This document shows, one piece after another, positions 21,748 to 31,535 of a stretch of 64,000 nucleotides of DNA. Source of the stretch: Limnanthes douglasii subsp. nivea. Its lineage: Eukaryota > Streptophyta > Magnoliopsida > Brassicales > Limnanthaceae. The stretch's first letter is position 1. Each line of letters begins with the position of its first letter. The notes below the pieces were generated by a model. That model searched no databases. It worked only from the letters and a program-made list of their open reading frames with translations, and was not told where the DNA came from. Location of the stretch: contig JAUPFV010000002.1 of assembly GCA_036936605.1 (NCBI GenBank), positions 216,931,046 through 216,995,045 of the forward strand, in the 5' to 3' direction. Position numbers and translations under genes: made by a program.

Positions 21748-23107
21748 ATGTTCATAGCAAGAAACGCTTTAATAAAATGTGGGTGGCTCAATTTGTCGGA
21801 GTCAGAAAAAGCCCAAAAGGTTAAACGAGAAAGGCGCCTTGCTGCAGGCCTCCCTGTGCCCCCTGTCAATAAATCGGAAACCCCAAGATCAGAGCTTGAT
21901 CGAGGATCTTGTTCAACTATGAGTGCCAAACCTAGGAGGTTGTTCCAACCCAACCTTTCACGAATTGTTTCAGGCTCATCGGTTCACGAATCAGAGCCTA
22001 CTGTTGAACCAGGGAAAACAGTTACCAGTTTTAAGAAACCTTCCCCATTCATTGCCATGTGGTCGGATGCTGACAACTCTCTTGAGAAGTTAGTAGATCG
22101 GAGAAGAGGTCGCTTGGTGAAAGGGCAAGATCCAAAAGCTACATCTTCCAAATAGGGGGCTAAAGATTGCAATACAGGGTCAGAAGCACCCATTAAGATT
22201 CCTAAGGACAAGCTGTCCGGCCCGGAGACATCTAGTTCAAGTCTCTAAAAAGAAACCACTGCATCTGAGCCCCAACCGGAGTCCAGACTACAAGAAGCCA
22301 GTGATGCCCAACAATCCGTAGGGCCTGCTGAGCCGACCTCTAGCTCCCCTTACCCAAAAACAACTGATAACCCTTCCATGATAATGGAAGAAGTGATGAA
22401 TGATTCTATTGAAGAAGATCCCTTTGAGTCCGAAGTCTCCGGGCAAACAAGTGAGGCTGTTGCTGCCAAGAAGGACAAAGGCAAGGAAAAACTATGCTTA
22501 AGGCATCCAGATTTTCCGGAGTGTCTTGTGGGAAAAGTGGGACCTTGTTTCCACAAGGTAAGTGTCAAATACCTGCTAGCTTTGGAAAAAATTAATTATG
22601 CTTTCATCCACACATCCGAACTGGGTCGGATACGAACAAAATGGGGGATCTCGGAGAATGTCAAAATAAGGATTCCGGTGGATCCGGAGACACCGATGGA
22701 CTACAAGCTCAGTGAAATAGTTTTCTTCACTGAGCTCTTCAATTGGGGACTAAGGTTTCCCTTAGACCCGGAGATAGTCAAATACTTTCACCTCATCAAA
22801 CTTTGCCCAAGCCAACTGAGCCCCAATGCCCGATACACTCTCATGGCCTGTATTATGGCCTCCAGGCTCTCCGGAATTCCTCTTCCAATGGAGCAGTTTG
22901 CAGCTGTGGCCAGCCTCTGCAGAAACCACCTTATTCCCTTCTATCACTTCAAAATGGGTGATAATTACAAAGTAGTGGATGACCTGCTCGAGTCGGAAAG
23001 GAATTGGAAGACTCAATTCTTGTTTGTGAGTGACACCTAGGAGAATGGGAGGAATATTAAAACCGGTGTCAACCCGAGCCTCCTTACCAGCAGATGGCAA
23101 AGCGATG
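21748..23107 (+). pseudogene. Element B antisense gene, exon 1 (Transposase_28-like domain)
   Basis: The gene is convergent to gag-pol. The start at 21748 (MFIARNALIKCGWLNLSESE) is supported by the TATA box upstream and a similar start in A. A Ser/Pro-rich, low-complexity region follows, with two in-frame stops (near 22153 and 22246). From 22378 a 220-codon open stretch holds the central domain. It has YLLALEKINYAFIHTSELGR, RTKWGISE, a TELFNWGLRFPLDPE segment, and LCPSQLSPNARYTLMACIMA before SRLSG. Element C aligns through all of these. The domain resembles the family called putative gypsy-type transposon (Transposase_28). Its activity is unknown. A stop and apparent frame change follow near 23038, just before the intron. 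Confidence 0.75.
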
Positions 23108-23200
23108 GTAAGAATCACATTTCACACTCCCATCTTTACTTATCACAAATTTGTTTATCTGACTTGTCTTTTTTTTTGTTTCTTGGCTGTGCTTCCTAAG
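23108..23200 (+). other. Intron of element B antisense gene
   Basis: The donor is GTAAGAATC, the acceptor is a T-rich run then TTCCTAAG, and the length is 93 bases. It matches the introns of A and C in position. Translation through it gives a hydrophobic insert absent from the flanking similarity, which supports splicing. Confidence 0.7.
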
Positions 23201-24697
23201 GAGTTCAGTGACTACTTGAAGGCTGGGCAGACCACTTGCACCAAGCTAAATGCTTGGGCTGCTGAGAAGTGGGGGAATCGCTTCCATAATGCCTTTACCG
23301 GAGGCAATCTAATAAGGTCCTACCTTTGGAACACAACTGACCGGAGGGACTTGTCCTGGGAGGAGCTGACCACCCCACCCCTCCGGAAGTAACCCTCAGG
23401 AAAACAGATGCACCGGACGAGTCGTTGTATCTTCCTGGTAGAGCCAAAGCCCCAAGCAAGATGAAGGGCAAGAAAGGTAAAGGCAAGCAGAGTACGGTTG
23501 AAGCCAATCCCACCGAAATGGAGAAAACTGCCCCAACAAACCAAGAGGGGCCAGATCAAGGACAGATTGATGTCGCTCTTCTACAAGTAGTGGAGCATGA
23601 AACTACTAGGTAAGTGGTAGGATCTCCAAAATCCTCAAAGGCTCCCAAGAAAGATAGGAAAAGAGGAGCAGAAGGCAAAGACAGGGAGGCTAAAAAGAAG
23701 AAAACCTCCAAGGGTGATGAAATTTCCCTCCGGCCTTTAGAGCCTCTTCCTACGGTTGATCCTACTGACCCCATTCAAGCAGAAGGCATCCCTGGGGACT
23801 TTCAAACCGGAGGGGGTGCAGGAGGAGATATCAGTATTGATGGTGTTGATATTAGTGGTCTCGAAGATATCGGTCTTTACTTCGAAAACATCCCTAAGGA
23901 TGATTTTGCTGGGCCTTACCTCCCCCCAAGTTCTTCGAACATCGTTACCTTCAATGGTAAGTATTTCTCTATCTCAAGTAAAAGAGATAAGCAAGTATGA
24001 GGTCAGTCAGCCAGTTCTTAATTTAGATAAGCAAGTATGAGGTCAGTCAGCCATCATTAATGCCCTTAATTTTAAAAAAGAGAAATTATCTGGCGACCTC
24101 CTTACTGCCAATCAAAATGCTGATGTTCTGAAGAGGGAAAATGAGGATTTGAAGAAAATCCAGAAGGATTGGGCCACAAAGGTATCCACTTTAGAAGATA
24201 CTATCAAAGAACTCCGAACAAAGCAATCCGAGTTGGAGAGAGGTCTTTCTTCTTCGAGAGAGGAGGTGAAGGCTAGGGACAGGGTCATTCATACTTTAAC
24301 CAATGACAAGATCTCGCTCGAGGACTCGGTGTCCAAGTTTGCACAAGAAAAAGCAGATTTGCTAAGGGAGCAAGAGGCAAAAATCCAAGCTAGGATTGAT
24401 TCTTATACCAACCAAGTGATAGACACTCAGGACGAAAAGTTTGCCAAAGTGAAGTCGGACATGGTCTTGCTCTTTCATGAGAAATTTCCGAAGAGGAATC
24501 TGGGAGACTTATGGACTTTTGTAGAGTATGAAGACCTCCCCTTCCACACGATGGCTGATGGTGACAAGTATGACTACTCCAGTGCTGACTCAACCGATGA
24601 AGAAGAGAACACCGGGGAGAGTCTGGATGAGGAAAATGACGACCTCAAGAAGAAGAAAACTAGTGAGACTGAGCCATCAAAGAAATCTCAGCGTTGA
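23201..24697 (+). pseudogene. Element B antisense gene, 3' part (basic and coiled-coil regions)
   Basis: After the intron comes FSDYLKAGQTTCTKLNAWAA, then EKWGNRFHNAF and SWEELTTPP, matching A and C. A Lys-rich region (23425-23720) and an acidic one follow. A 28-base direct duplication (gataagcaagtatgaggtca, 23986-24013 and 24026-24053) breaks the frame. The last part (24149-24697) is a coiled coil rich in Glu/Lys, ending KSDMVLLFHEKFPKRNLGDL and an acidic tail with Ser-rich stretches. Several stops separate the pieces. The coiled coil suggests self-assembly or partner binding. That is inference. Confidence 0.7.
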
Positions 24698-25100
24698 AGT
24701 ATTAACTATCTTTAATTTTTGTGCAATCGAACCAAAGTCCTTGGATGGCCAAGGCATTTTTTTGTAATTGTGTCCGGCTCATGTTCGGATAAAACGTTTT
24801 GTTTGAAAAATCAAAGTCCTCGGGTGGACAAGGTACTTCGTATGTTTTAATGGGTAGCTTTATTTTGCACAACTCTTGCATTCTTTCATAGTTTTCAATT
24901 TTGGTGGCTAATGTTTAAACAGCCCCTAGTTATTTCATAAATATTCTAAAGTGAGAGTGTTTAAATTCTCCGATGACAAATGTTTAAATAATCATCACTC
25001 CTTCAATTCAATCCAGTCTTGTTCGAATAAAAATTTCACAAGAAACTATCAAGTAAAAACACTCCGGATTTTTAAGAAGGCATTAAATTTTATAAAATGC

Positions 25101-25120
25101 CCAGACACTTCATTAAAACC
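25101..25120 (-). promoter_or_regulatory. Conserved post-integrase motif, element B
   Basis: The minus strand reads GGTTTTAATGAAGTGTCTGG, 82 bases after the integrase stop. The equivalents are at 5546-5563 (A), 53756-53773 (C) and 42829-42846 (F). The stretch between it and the antisense gene (24698-25100) shows no gene. Confidence 0.5.
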
Positions 25121-25201
25121 TCCTCGCGCCACCAGAGTAGGAAAGAGTATGCCCCCAAATATTTACATGAACTTTTAAACAAGTAAATATTTACATAATT
25201 T

Positions 25202-26310
25202 CTATTCCAAGTACAACCGGAGGTGTTCAATATTCCAGGGGTAATTCAAAATCTTTCGATCTTTGTCTTGGAGTCGGTATGTCCCAGGCTTAAGCTTTTC
25301 AATGACCATATAGGTTCCTTCCCAAGTTGGAGCCAATTTACCAAACTGCTTCTCTTTAGTATATAGGAAAACATTTCTCAGTACCTTATCCCCCGATTGA
25401 AAATCCCTTCTCTTAATTTTAGAAGCGAACCTGCTTCTCATCAAACCTTGATTGTGTACAACTCTAAGGTGAGCTTTAACTCTTCTTTCCTCTATTAAAT
25501 CAAGCTGGCCTCTGATTGCCACTTTGTTGGTGTGTTCAGAAAAGTTATGAATTCGAAATGAAGGGAGAGTAGCTTCTATGGGAGAAATGGCGTCCATCCC
25601 ATATACTAAGGCAAAAGGAGACTCTTGTGTTGCAGCCCCGAGAGTGGTCCGGTAAGCCCACAAAACTTCTTGCAAATAACTAGGCCATTTTCTAGCATCC
25701 CCTTCCAAATTCTTCTTCAGACCAGACAATATTGTCCTATTGGCCACTTCGACCTGACCATTTGCTTGTGGGTGGAAAGGGGAAGAGAAGAAATGTTGTA
25801 TGCCTCTAGAGGCACAGAAACTCTCAATTTCTTTGTTATCGAACTGTGGCCCATTGTGTGTTGTTATTTTTTGTGGAATTCCAAAATGTGCAACAAATAT
25901 TGGATAAAATGAATTTTATAACAACTTTTGATGTTGTACCTGCCAATGGAGCTGCTTCGATCCACTTCAAAAAGTAATCAATAACAACGATTATTATTTT
26001 GCGCCCCCCGAATGCCATGGGTAGAGGTCCCACTAAATCCAACCCCCATCGAGCAAAATGTATTGGCTCAGAAATTGACTCTAAAGGGATGGTTGGGATA
26101 TGAATCTCATTGCTATATCTCTGGCATGGGTCACACTTTCTTACCAACTCCTTAAGATCTTGCATTATGGAGGGCCAATAGTACCCATCTAACAAAACTC
26201 TTCTTGTTAGAGCCCTGAATCCACAGTGAGCTGATCCCTCACCATCATGTAACTCGGAGAGCACTATTTGAGACTCGTTGACCCCTAAACATCGTAGAAA
26301 GGGTTTACCA
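25202..26310 (-). pseudogene. Element B integrase (frameshifted)
   Basis: The zinc-binding end reads HDGEGSAHCGFRALTRRVLL, then CDPCQRYSN. The core follows with RWGLDLVGPLPMAFGGR and DYFLKWIEAAPLAGT. A frameshift near 25885 (CCTFWNS) breaks the protein. In the corrected frame the second catalytic Asp is His (THNGPQF for TDNGPQF, about 25850). The third acid is present (GQVEVANRTI). The open C-terminal part (25747-25202) ends YPWNIEHLRLYLE. Both the frameshift and the lost Asp would prevent integration. Upstream (26310-26547) the link to the second RNase H is degraded. Confidence 0.85.
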
Positions 26311-26547
26311 ATAAGACTTTTTATAAAGAATATCTCTTAGGATGACCAAGCCATGAGCCTTGAATTTTACTTTTCTTGCTACTGATTTTTCCGGAGGTAA
26401 GATGCAATCTGAGAGATATTGAAGGAGAGGAAATCTCCAATCTTGAGGCTGTTTTATCTATATATTGAAACTTTCTCCTCCCTTATCCGGATTGATTTGA
26501 ATGGATGGGCACTCCAGCACATGAATCCAAGGGTAGGACTCAGTATA

Positions 26548-28359
26548 TTATATGGTTGCCAAGGAGTCTACCATTATATTTTCTGTTCGGGGTATGTGCT
26601 CATAAATGATGCTCTTGAAATTGAGTGCTACTTCTTTAAGAAGAAGTAAGTATTTAACTAGCTGTTCCTTTTTGGCTTCAGATTGACCTTGTGCATGATG
26701 GATAAGAAGCTGAGAATTGCTCATCAACTTGACCCTTTTGGCTCCACAAATAAGAGCTAATTTTAAACCAGCTATAGCAGTTTCATATTCAGACTCATTA
26801 TTAGAGGCCCTGAAAGCAAAACAAATAGCCTGGTACATTCTGTCACCGTACGGAGAGGTCAAACATACCCCAGCACCACATCCCATGGTACTTGATCCAC
26901 CATCAGTCCGGATGACCCAAACTTTTTTGTCTTTCATATCAGTTATTTGCTTAATGTCCATATCTGAGTGAAATTCAACTAAGAATTCTGCCACTGCTTG
27001 GGCTTTGATTGCTGTTCGAGGATAAAAATCAATATCGAAGTCTCCCAATTCCACTGACCATGTAGTCATTCTACTTGAAATGTCGGCCTTTTGGAGAACA
27101 TTTTTCAAAGGAAAAGGCGTCCAGACAATGATAGGGTGAGCCTGAAAATAAGGTCTCATCTTCCTCGCTGCAATCACCAGGGCTAATGCTAATTTTTCAA
27201 GCTTCAGATAGTGTTTTTCCGCATCTATCAAGCTCTTACTGATGTAATACACCGGACGAGGATAATTATCTACTTCCCTTACCAATACTGAACTTATGGC
27301 ACAATCAGAGACTGCCAAATATATGAAGAGAGTTTCTCCATCAACGGGTTTAGACAAAGTCTTAGGAGAAGACAAGTGCTTTTTAATTTCATCGAAGGCC
27401 TCATCACACTGTGGGGACCAATTGAAATCTTTTGCACCTTTCAGAGTTTGAAAAAATAGGGCGCACTTGTCCGAAGATCTTGAAATAAAACGGTTTAGTG
27501 CAGCCAGCCTCCCAGTCAATCGTTGTACTTCTTTAATATTCCGAGGAGGCTCCATCTGCAGTAAAGCATTAAGTTGGTCCGGATCAGGCTGTATCCCTGG
27601 CTCACTTATCACATACCCCAAGAATTTGCCGGACTGCACTCCAAAGACACACTTTTCTGGGTTTAATTTCAAATTCACTTTCACTAAGTTAGCAAAGGTT
27701 TTTTCGAGATCCGCCAAGTGTAGCTTTTCATCCACACTTTTCACCATCATATCGTCGATGTATACTTCCATGTATCTTCCAATTTTATCAGCAAAAGCCT
27801 TGTTTACCAACCTCTGATAAGTCGCCCCAACATTTTTTAAACCAAATGGCATCACCTTGTAACAATGAAGGCCCCTATCGGTAACAAACGTAGTATGCTC
27901 CTGATCCTTCGGATCCACTTGAATCTGATTATACCCGGAGAAGGCATTCATAAAAGATAGCAGCTTGTTCCCAGATGTGGAATCCACCAATTGATCAATT
28001 CGGGGAACTGGGTATAAATCCTTTGGGCAAGCCCTGTTGAGATCCGTAAAATCGATGCACATACGCCATTTGCCATTTTTCCTTTTTACCAATACCGGAT
28101 TGGCTGTCCATAAATGGTACTGAGACTCTTTTATGTCCCCTATTTTAGTAAGTCGGTCGACCTCTTGAACTATGACATCAGCCTTTTCCTTAGAAAAATC
28201 TCTTCTTTTTTGTATCACGGGTGCTATGTCCCTTCGGATGGACAGTTGTTGTGATATAATATCTGCTGGTACTCTAGTAACATGAGCATTGCACCAAGCA
28301 AAAACATGCTGATGGTCTTTCAAGAACTTTAACATTTTACCCTTTAATTCCGATGTCAT
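26548..28359 (-). CDS. Element B reverse transcriptase, RNase H and second RNase H
   Basis: An uninterrupted stretch of 603 codons, the largest in the window. RT comes first: RMCIDFTDLNRACPKDLYPV, DQEHTTFVTDRGLHCYKVMP, then the catalytic VYIDDMMVKS (around residue 205). The connection and first RNase H follow (DCAISSVLVRE, then KLALALVIAARKMRPYF, residues 350-440). The Tat-type second RNase H is last: WVIRTDGGSSTMGCGAGVCL, NNESEYETAIAGL and LMSNSQLLIHHAQGQ (residues 480-595), with the DSQ motif read as NSQ. It is part of the gag-pol polyprotein, so the first Met is not a true start and the last codon (26548) may be a mutation. YIDD is intact, so polymerase activity is conceivable. Confidence 0.9.
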   Translation of the reverse strand: MTSELKGKMLKFLKDHQHVFAWCNAHVTRVPADIISQQLSIRRDIAPVIQKRRDFSKEKADVIVQEVDRLTKIGDIKESQYHLWTANPVLVKRKNGKWRMCIDFTDLNRACPKDLYPVPRIDQLVDSTSGNKLLSFMNAFSGYNQIQVDPKDQEHTTFVTDRGLHCYKVMPFGLKNVGATYQRLVNKAFADKIGRYMEVYIDDMMVKSVDEKLHLADLEKTFANLVKVNLKLNPEKCVFGVQSGKFLGYVISEPGIQPDPDQLNALLQMEPPRNIKEVQRLTGRLAALNRFISRSSDKCALFFQTLKGAKDFNWSPQCDEAFDEIKKHLSSPKTLSKPVDGETLFIYLAVSDCAISSVLVREVDNYPRPVYYISKSLIDAEKHYLKLEKLALALVIAARKMRPYFQAHPIIVWTPFPLKNVLQKADISSRMTTWSVELGDFDIDFYPRTAIKAQAVAEFLVEFHSDMDIKQITDMKDKKVWVIRTDGGSSTMGCGAGVCLTSPYGDRMYQAICFAFRASNNESEYETAIAGLKLALICGAKRVKLMSNSQLLIHHAQGQSEAKKEQLVKYLLLLKEVALNFKSIIYEHIPRTENIMVDSLATI

Positions 28360-28490
28360 CTTGGATCCTATCTTGACACTTTTCCTTCAGCTAAAGAATG
28401 TGTTTCAACTTCTTCAATCGGTATTAAAACTCCAGGGGTCTCTCTGGGGTCATCAATTTCACCCTCACCCCCAGAAAGCCCCTCAAACTG

Positions 28491-29168
28491 CTATTCCTCA
28501 TTGATACGAACTGCCCCCAACGTCTGAGGAGCCAGTGCTGTTGCATAACACTCTCTTGCTACCTTTTGACTGCTCCGAACAACTCCCACTTGTCCTTGCA
28601 CAGCATATTTCAAACATTGGTGGACTGTTGAGGACACTGCATGCATCCTAGAGAGCCAAGACCTCCCCAGAATAGCATTATAACAAGTGGGCCAATCCAC
28701 TACGACAAACAGTATTCTAACCATCTTTTTAAAAGGGCCTTTGCCCAACAAAACCTCCTCCTCGAACTCCCCGATCACATCTGTTGAGCTTCCATTGAAA
28801 CCCACAATTGATCTATTCGAACGTTGAATTACTGCTGGATTCTTCATCTTTTTGTAGGAAGTTAAAAAGAGAATATTGGTTGAACTCCCAGTGTCCACCA
28901 AAATTCGCCTTATGTCATTGCCCCCGATAGATGCTCCTATAACCACATCATCTTCATGAGGACCAACTATATCCCTCAAGTAATCCTCATCGAAAACAAT
29001 AAAGGGAAATGGAATCTGTGATTGATAGGAAGTCATGCCTCCCTCCAGTTGGGTAGCTAAAGTATGAACATGCCTCTTTCTCGAAGAAGCAGTGGGTGCT
29101 GTCATGGTGTCTCCTCCAAAAATTGTGAGTGACTCAAAAAGTTGATAAGTCCGGACACCGACTTGCAA
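28491..29168 (-). CDS. Element B aspartic protease
   Basis: Open over 225 codons and part of the polyprotein. It reads VIGASIGGNDIRRILVDTGS with the DTGSS active site at about residue 92, then NILFLTSYKKM, and AILGRSWLSRMHAVSSTVHQ near the C-terminal side, as in A and C. Retropepsin-type enzymes act as dimers to cut Gag-Pol. The active site is intact. Stops at both ends separate it from gag and RT. Confidence 0.85.
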   Translation of the reverse strand: MQVGVRTYQLFESLTIFGGDTMTAPTASSRKRHVHTLATQLEGGMTSYQSQIPFPFIVFDEDYLRDIVGPHEDDVVIGASIGGNDIRRILVDTGSSTNILFLTSYKKMKNPAVIQRSNRSIVGFNGSSTDVIGEFEEEVLLGKGPFKKMVRILFVVVDWPTCYNAILGRSWLSRMHAVSSTVHQCLKYAVQGQVGVVRSSQKVARECYATALAPQTLGAVRINEE

Positions 29169-29323
29169 TGTTCTGCGATAACACCCACTTTATTTCGAGT
29201 TGGATCAGGGTCCAAGTATTCTGACTCTACATCGAACCTTTCAATTATGACCATAGCCCCATCTGGAGCCGATGTGCCTGCATTGCTCGGACCAACCCGA
29301 TGAGCATTATCAGGCCTATTTCC

Positions 29324-30889
29324 TCATCTTCTTTTAACATATGCTCCAAATTTTCCTCTTTCAATCAAATTCTGGACTTCTTGCTTCAAAGAAACACAAT
29401 CCTCGGTGGTGTGTCCAGTATCATTATGATACTGACAGAAAAAATTGTTACGACTCTCCCTAGGAGATTGTAACGCAGCCGGCCTTCTATAATGTACTTC
29501 CTCCTTTGTTTTGTCATAAATGGTGGCTACGTTTTCTTTTAATTCTGCAAACCACTCCGGTTGAACCCAAGGCCCTCGCTTATTTCTAGATTGTTGACTC
29601 TGTGCTGGAGCAGCTGGCTGAGACTGAGCCTTGGCTCTGTTATGACTCTGCCCAACCTCCCTAGCCCTGTTCCCGGACTGGTTTTGGTTTGGATTTGGTG
29701 CAACCGGAGCAGACCTCACCTGCCTGTGCACCCTATTTTTATTTGTTTCATCTACATTGATCTGCTTTCCGACCTGATTCAGCAAGCCTCCCCATCTCAT
29801 GGCCTTTTTTCTGGTTACCGAATCAACCAGGTTTTCAGGGTTTAAGCCCTGCCTCAGAGAAGCTATTGCTACTTGTTCAAAGCAATCAGCCAACCCTTTT
29901 TTGGTGTTTACAAAGCGACTTATGTATTCTTTTAGAGATTCGTTTGGTTCTTGGGCACAATGGATAATTGTGTCTCAATTTCCCTTTACCTCCTTACTTC
30001 CAACAAACTGTATTCGAAAAGTCACCCAAAAAGTATCGAATTTTTTGATGCAACTTTGTGGCAAGCTGTTGTACCACTTCAGAGCACTCCCCGTAAATGA
30101 TTGGGAGAATGCCCTACAAAGAAACTCGTCGTCATTATCAAAATTCATCATGAAATTTTTGAACTATTCCAAGTGGTTGTCCAGGTCTTTACTGCCATCG
30201 TATTTTTCCATTTTTGTACTGTCAAACCTCTTAGGGAGGTTTCCGGACAACATCTTGGATGAAAATGGGGATTGTCTCCAATTCTGGCCACGACTGAAAA
30301 CGTTATCCTCATTAGGATTTGCAAAGATACCTGGCTCATCATGGAAGGCAAAAGGATCCATCACCATCCGATCTACGTGTCTCCGGCTATGAGACGATCC
30401 TTTGTCTATATGCCTCTTTAACTTTCCATGCCTATTCCTTTTTCTTGAGTATTTTTTGACTAAGTTTTGCTTCTTTTTCGAACGGCCTTCATCACTGCTG
30501 GATGACAGGGATTTTTCGACTCCATCTTCACCTGAGGAGCTGCTGGAAGATTCTGAGTCTGAATCAAAGCTCTCCACCGGCTTAGACCGGTGAGACTTTT
30601 TTGAGCTAGCATGATTCTTTTTCGTGCTCACATGGGTTTTTGAGGGCTCATGTTCCCTTGGATTGTCAGTATGATGAGCTACTGACACCTTAGACTTTTA
30701 TTTTGTGCCCATCTCTGCCCTCTTGGCAGCCCTCAGAGCTTCTATTTCAACTTTTAACCTATCTCGCTCCTCAATTGTGTATTCATCATTTTCTCCCACC
30801 ACTTCGGCCAAAGCTGGTGGTACTTCCTGCACGTCCGGATTCATCCGAACTGGTTTTTCTTGAACCTTAAGTACCAATATAGTTTTCAT
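29324..30889 (-). pseudogene. Element B gag (broken)
   Basis: The N-terminal part (30889-30164) has a predicted helix (TIEERDRLKVEIEALRAAKR), one in-frame stop near 30698 and a Ser/Lys/Arg-rich region. GNLPKRFDSTKMEKYDGSKD follows. The capsid part (30163-29894) is frameshifted but recognisable (LKWYNSLPQ, then DTFWVTFR). The last open piece (29893-29324) has DCFEQVAIASLRQGLNPENL, a Gln/Pro/Asn-rich linker and the zinc-knuckle CQYHNDTGHTTEDC. The sequence 5' of 30889 changes directly into repeat R1, so the leader and 5' LTR are absent. Confidence 0.85.
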
Positions 30890-31047
30890 GTTTAGGTTTA
30901 CGTTGTCGTGACATAATCACTTGAGAACATCCATTTTAACTGAACTGTGGTCGTAATTTTCACATTTATTTTAATAATTTACAAAAATATAAGAATTTTT
31001 ACTTTTTGTATTGTATTCGTGTTTAATGTTTTTTTTATGTTAAAGAT
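30872..31047. repeat. Dispersed repeat R1, copy 1 (right part)
   Basis: TACCAATATAGTTTTCATG and the following 175 bases match 61242-61411, through ctgtggtcgtaattttcac and aagaatttttactttttgta. It is the continuation of R1 beyond element B. The match stops where a poly-T run and new sequence begin in the other copy. Confidence 0.75.
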
Positions 31048-31535
31048 GTTTGGTAATTTTATTAACACTTTAATTCTAATTTAATTGACGACAACATAAT
31101 TGTTTTTTAAAAATGAATTTTAATAATAGTTTTTTATAAATTAACTAAGTGTCGTAAACGAGACAATTAGTCTTTTCTCAAACTACCTTCTCTCCTAATT
31201 TTCCAAAGAAAATATTATGATTTGCCAAAAATGGTTGGAATAATATTTTTTATATATATGTCTGGTACGGAGTTATTTTATTTTTTGTTTCATTTATTTT
31301 ATTTTTATATTTTTTGTAGTTTTGTACTATAAATTGTTGCACTATTTTTATGAAATTGACTTAAATCATAAGTTTATTTTTAAACTCGTGCACATAAACA
31401 ATTTGTTGTGATGAGTTCTATTATGTCTCCAAACAAAGGTTTGTTATCAATTAGTTATACTATGTTACATTTAACTAACACTAGTCAAAATATGATTGCT
31501 ACTATAGATTATGTTATCCAACACGTCTCAAACAA
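31048..31535. other. No recognisable gene; very AT-rich
   Basis: Long T-rich runs and no coding similarity. It fills the space between R1 and the 3'-truncated LINE. Confidence 0.4.

Larger units (their letters stand above)
20915..30871 (-). mobile_element. Element B: Tat-lineage Ty3/gypsy retrotransposon lacking its 5' LTR
   Basis: Order on the minus strand: gag (30889-29324), protease, RT-RNase H-second RNase H (28359-26548), integrase (to 25202). Then come the convergent antisense gene (21748-24697, plus strand), the polypurine tract and the 3' LTR (20915-21324). The right end passes from gag directly into R1 sequence at about 30872, with no LTR. The pentamer TACCA lies on both sides (20910-20914 and 30872-30876). 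This is the best preserved polymerase of the three Tat elements, yet integrase and gag carry frameshifts. Confidence 0.85.

Noticed and set aside
22762..23118. 118-codon minus-strand frame in element B
   Set aside because: It is a shadow of the conserved central domain of the antisense gene, which aligns with C on the plus strand.
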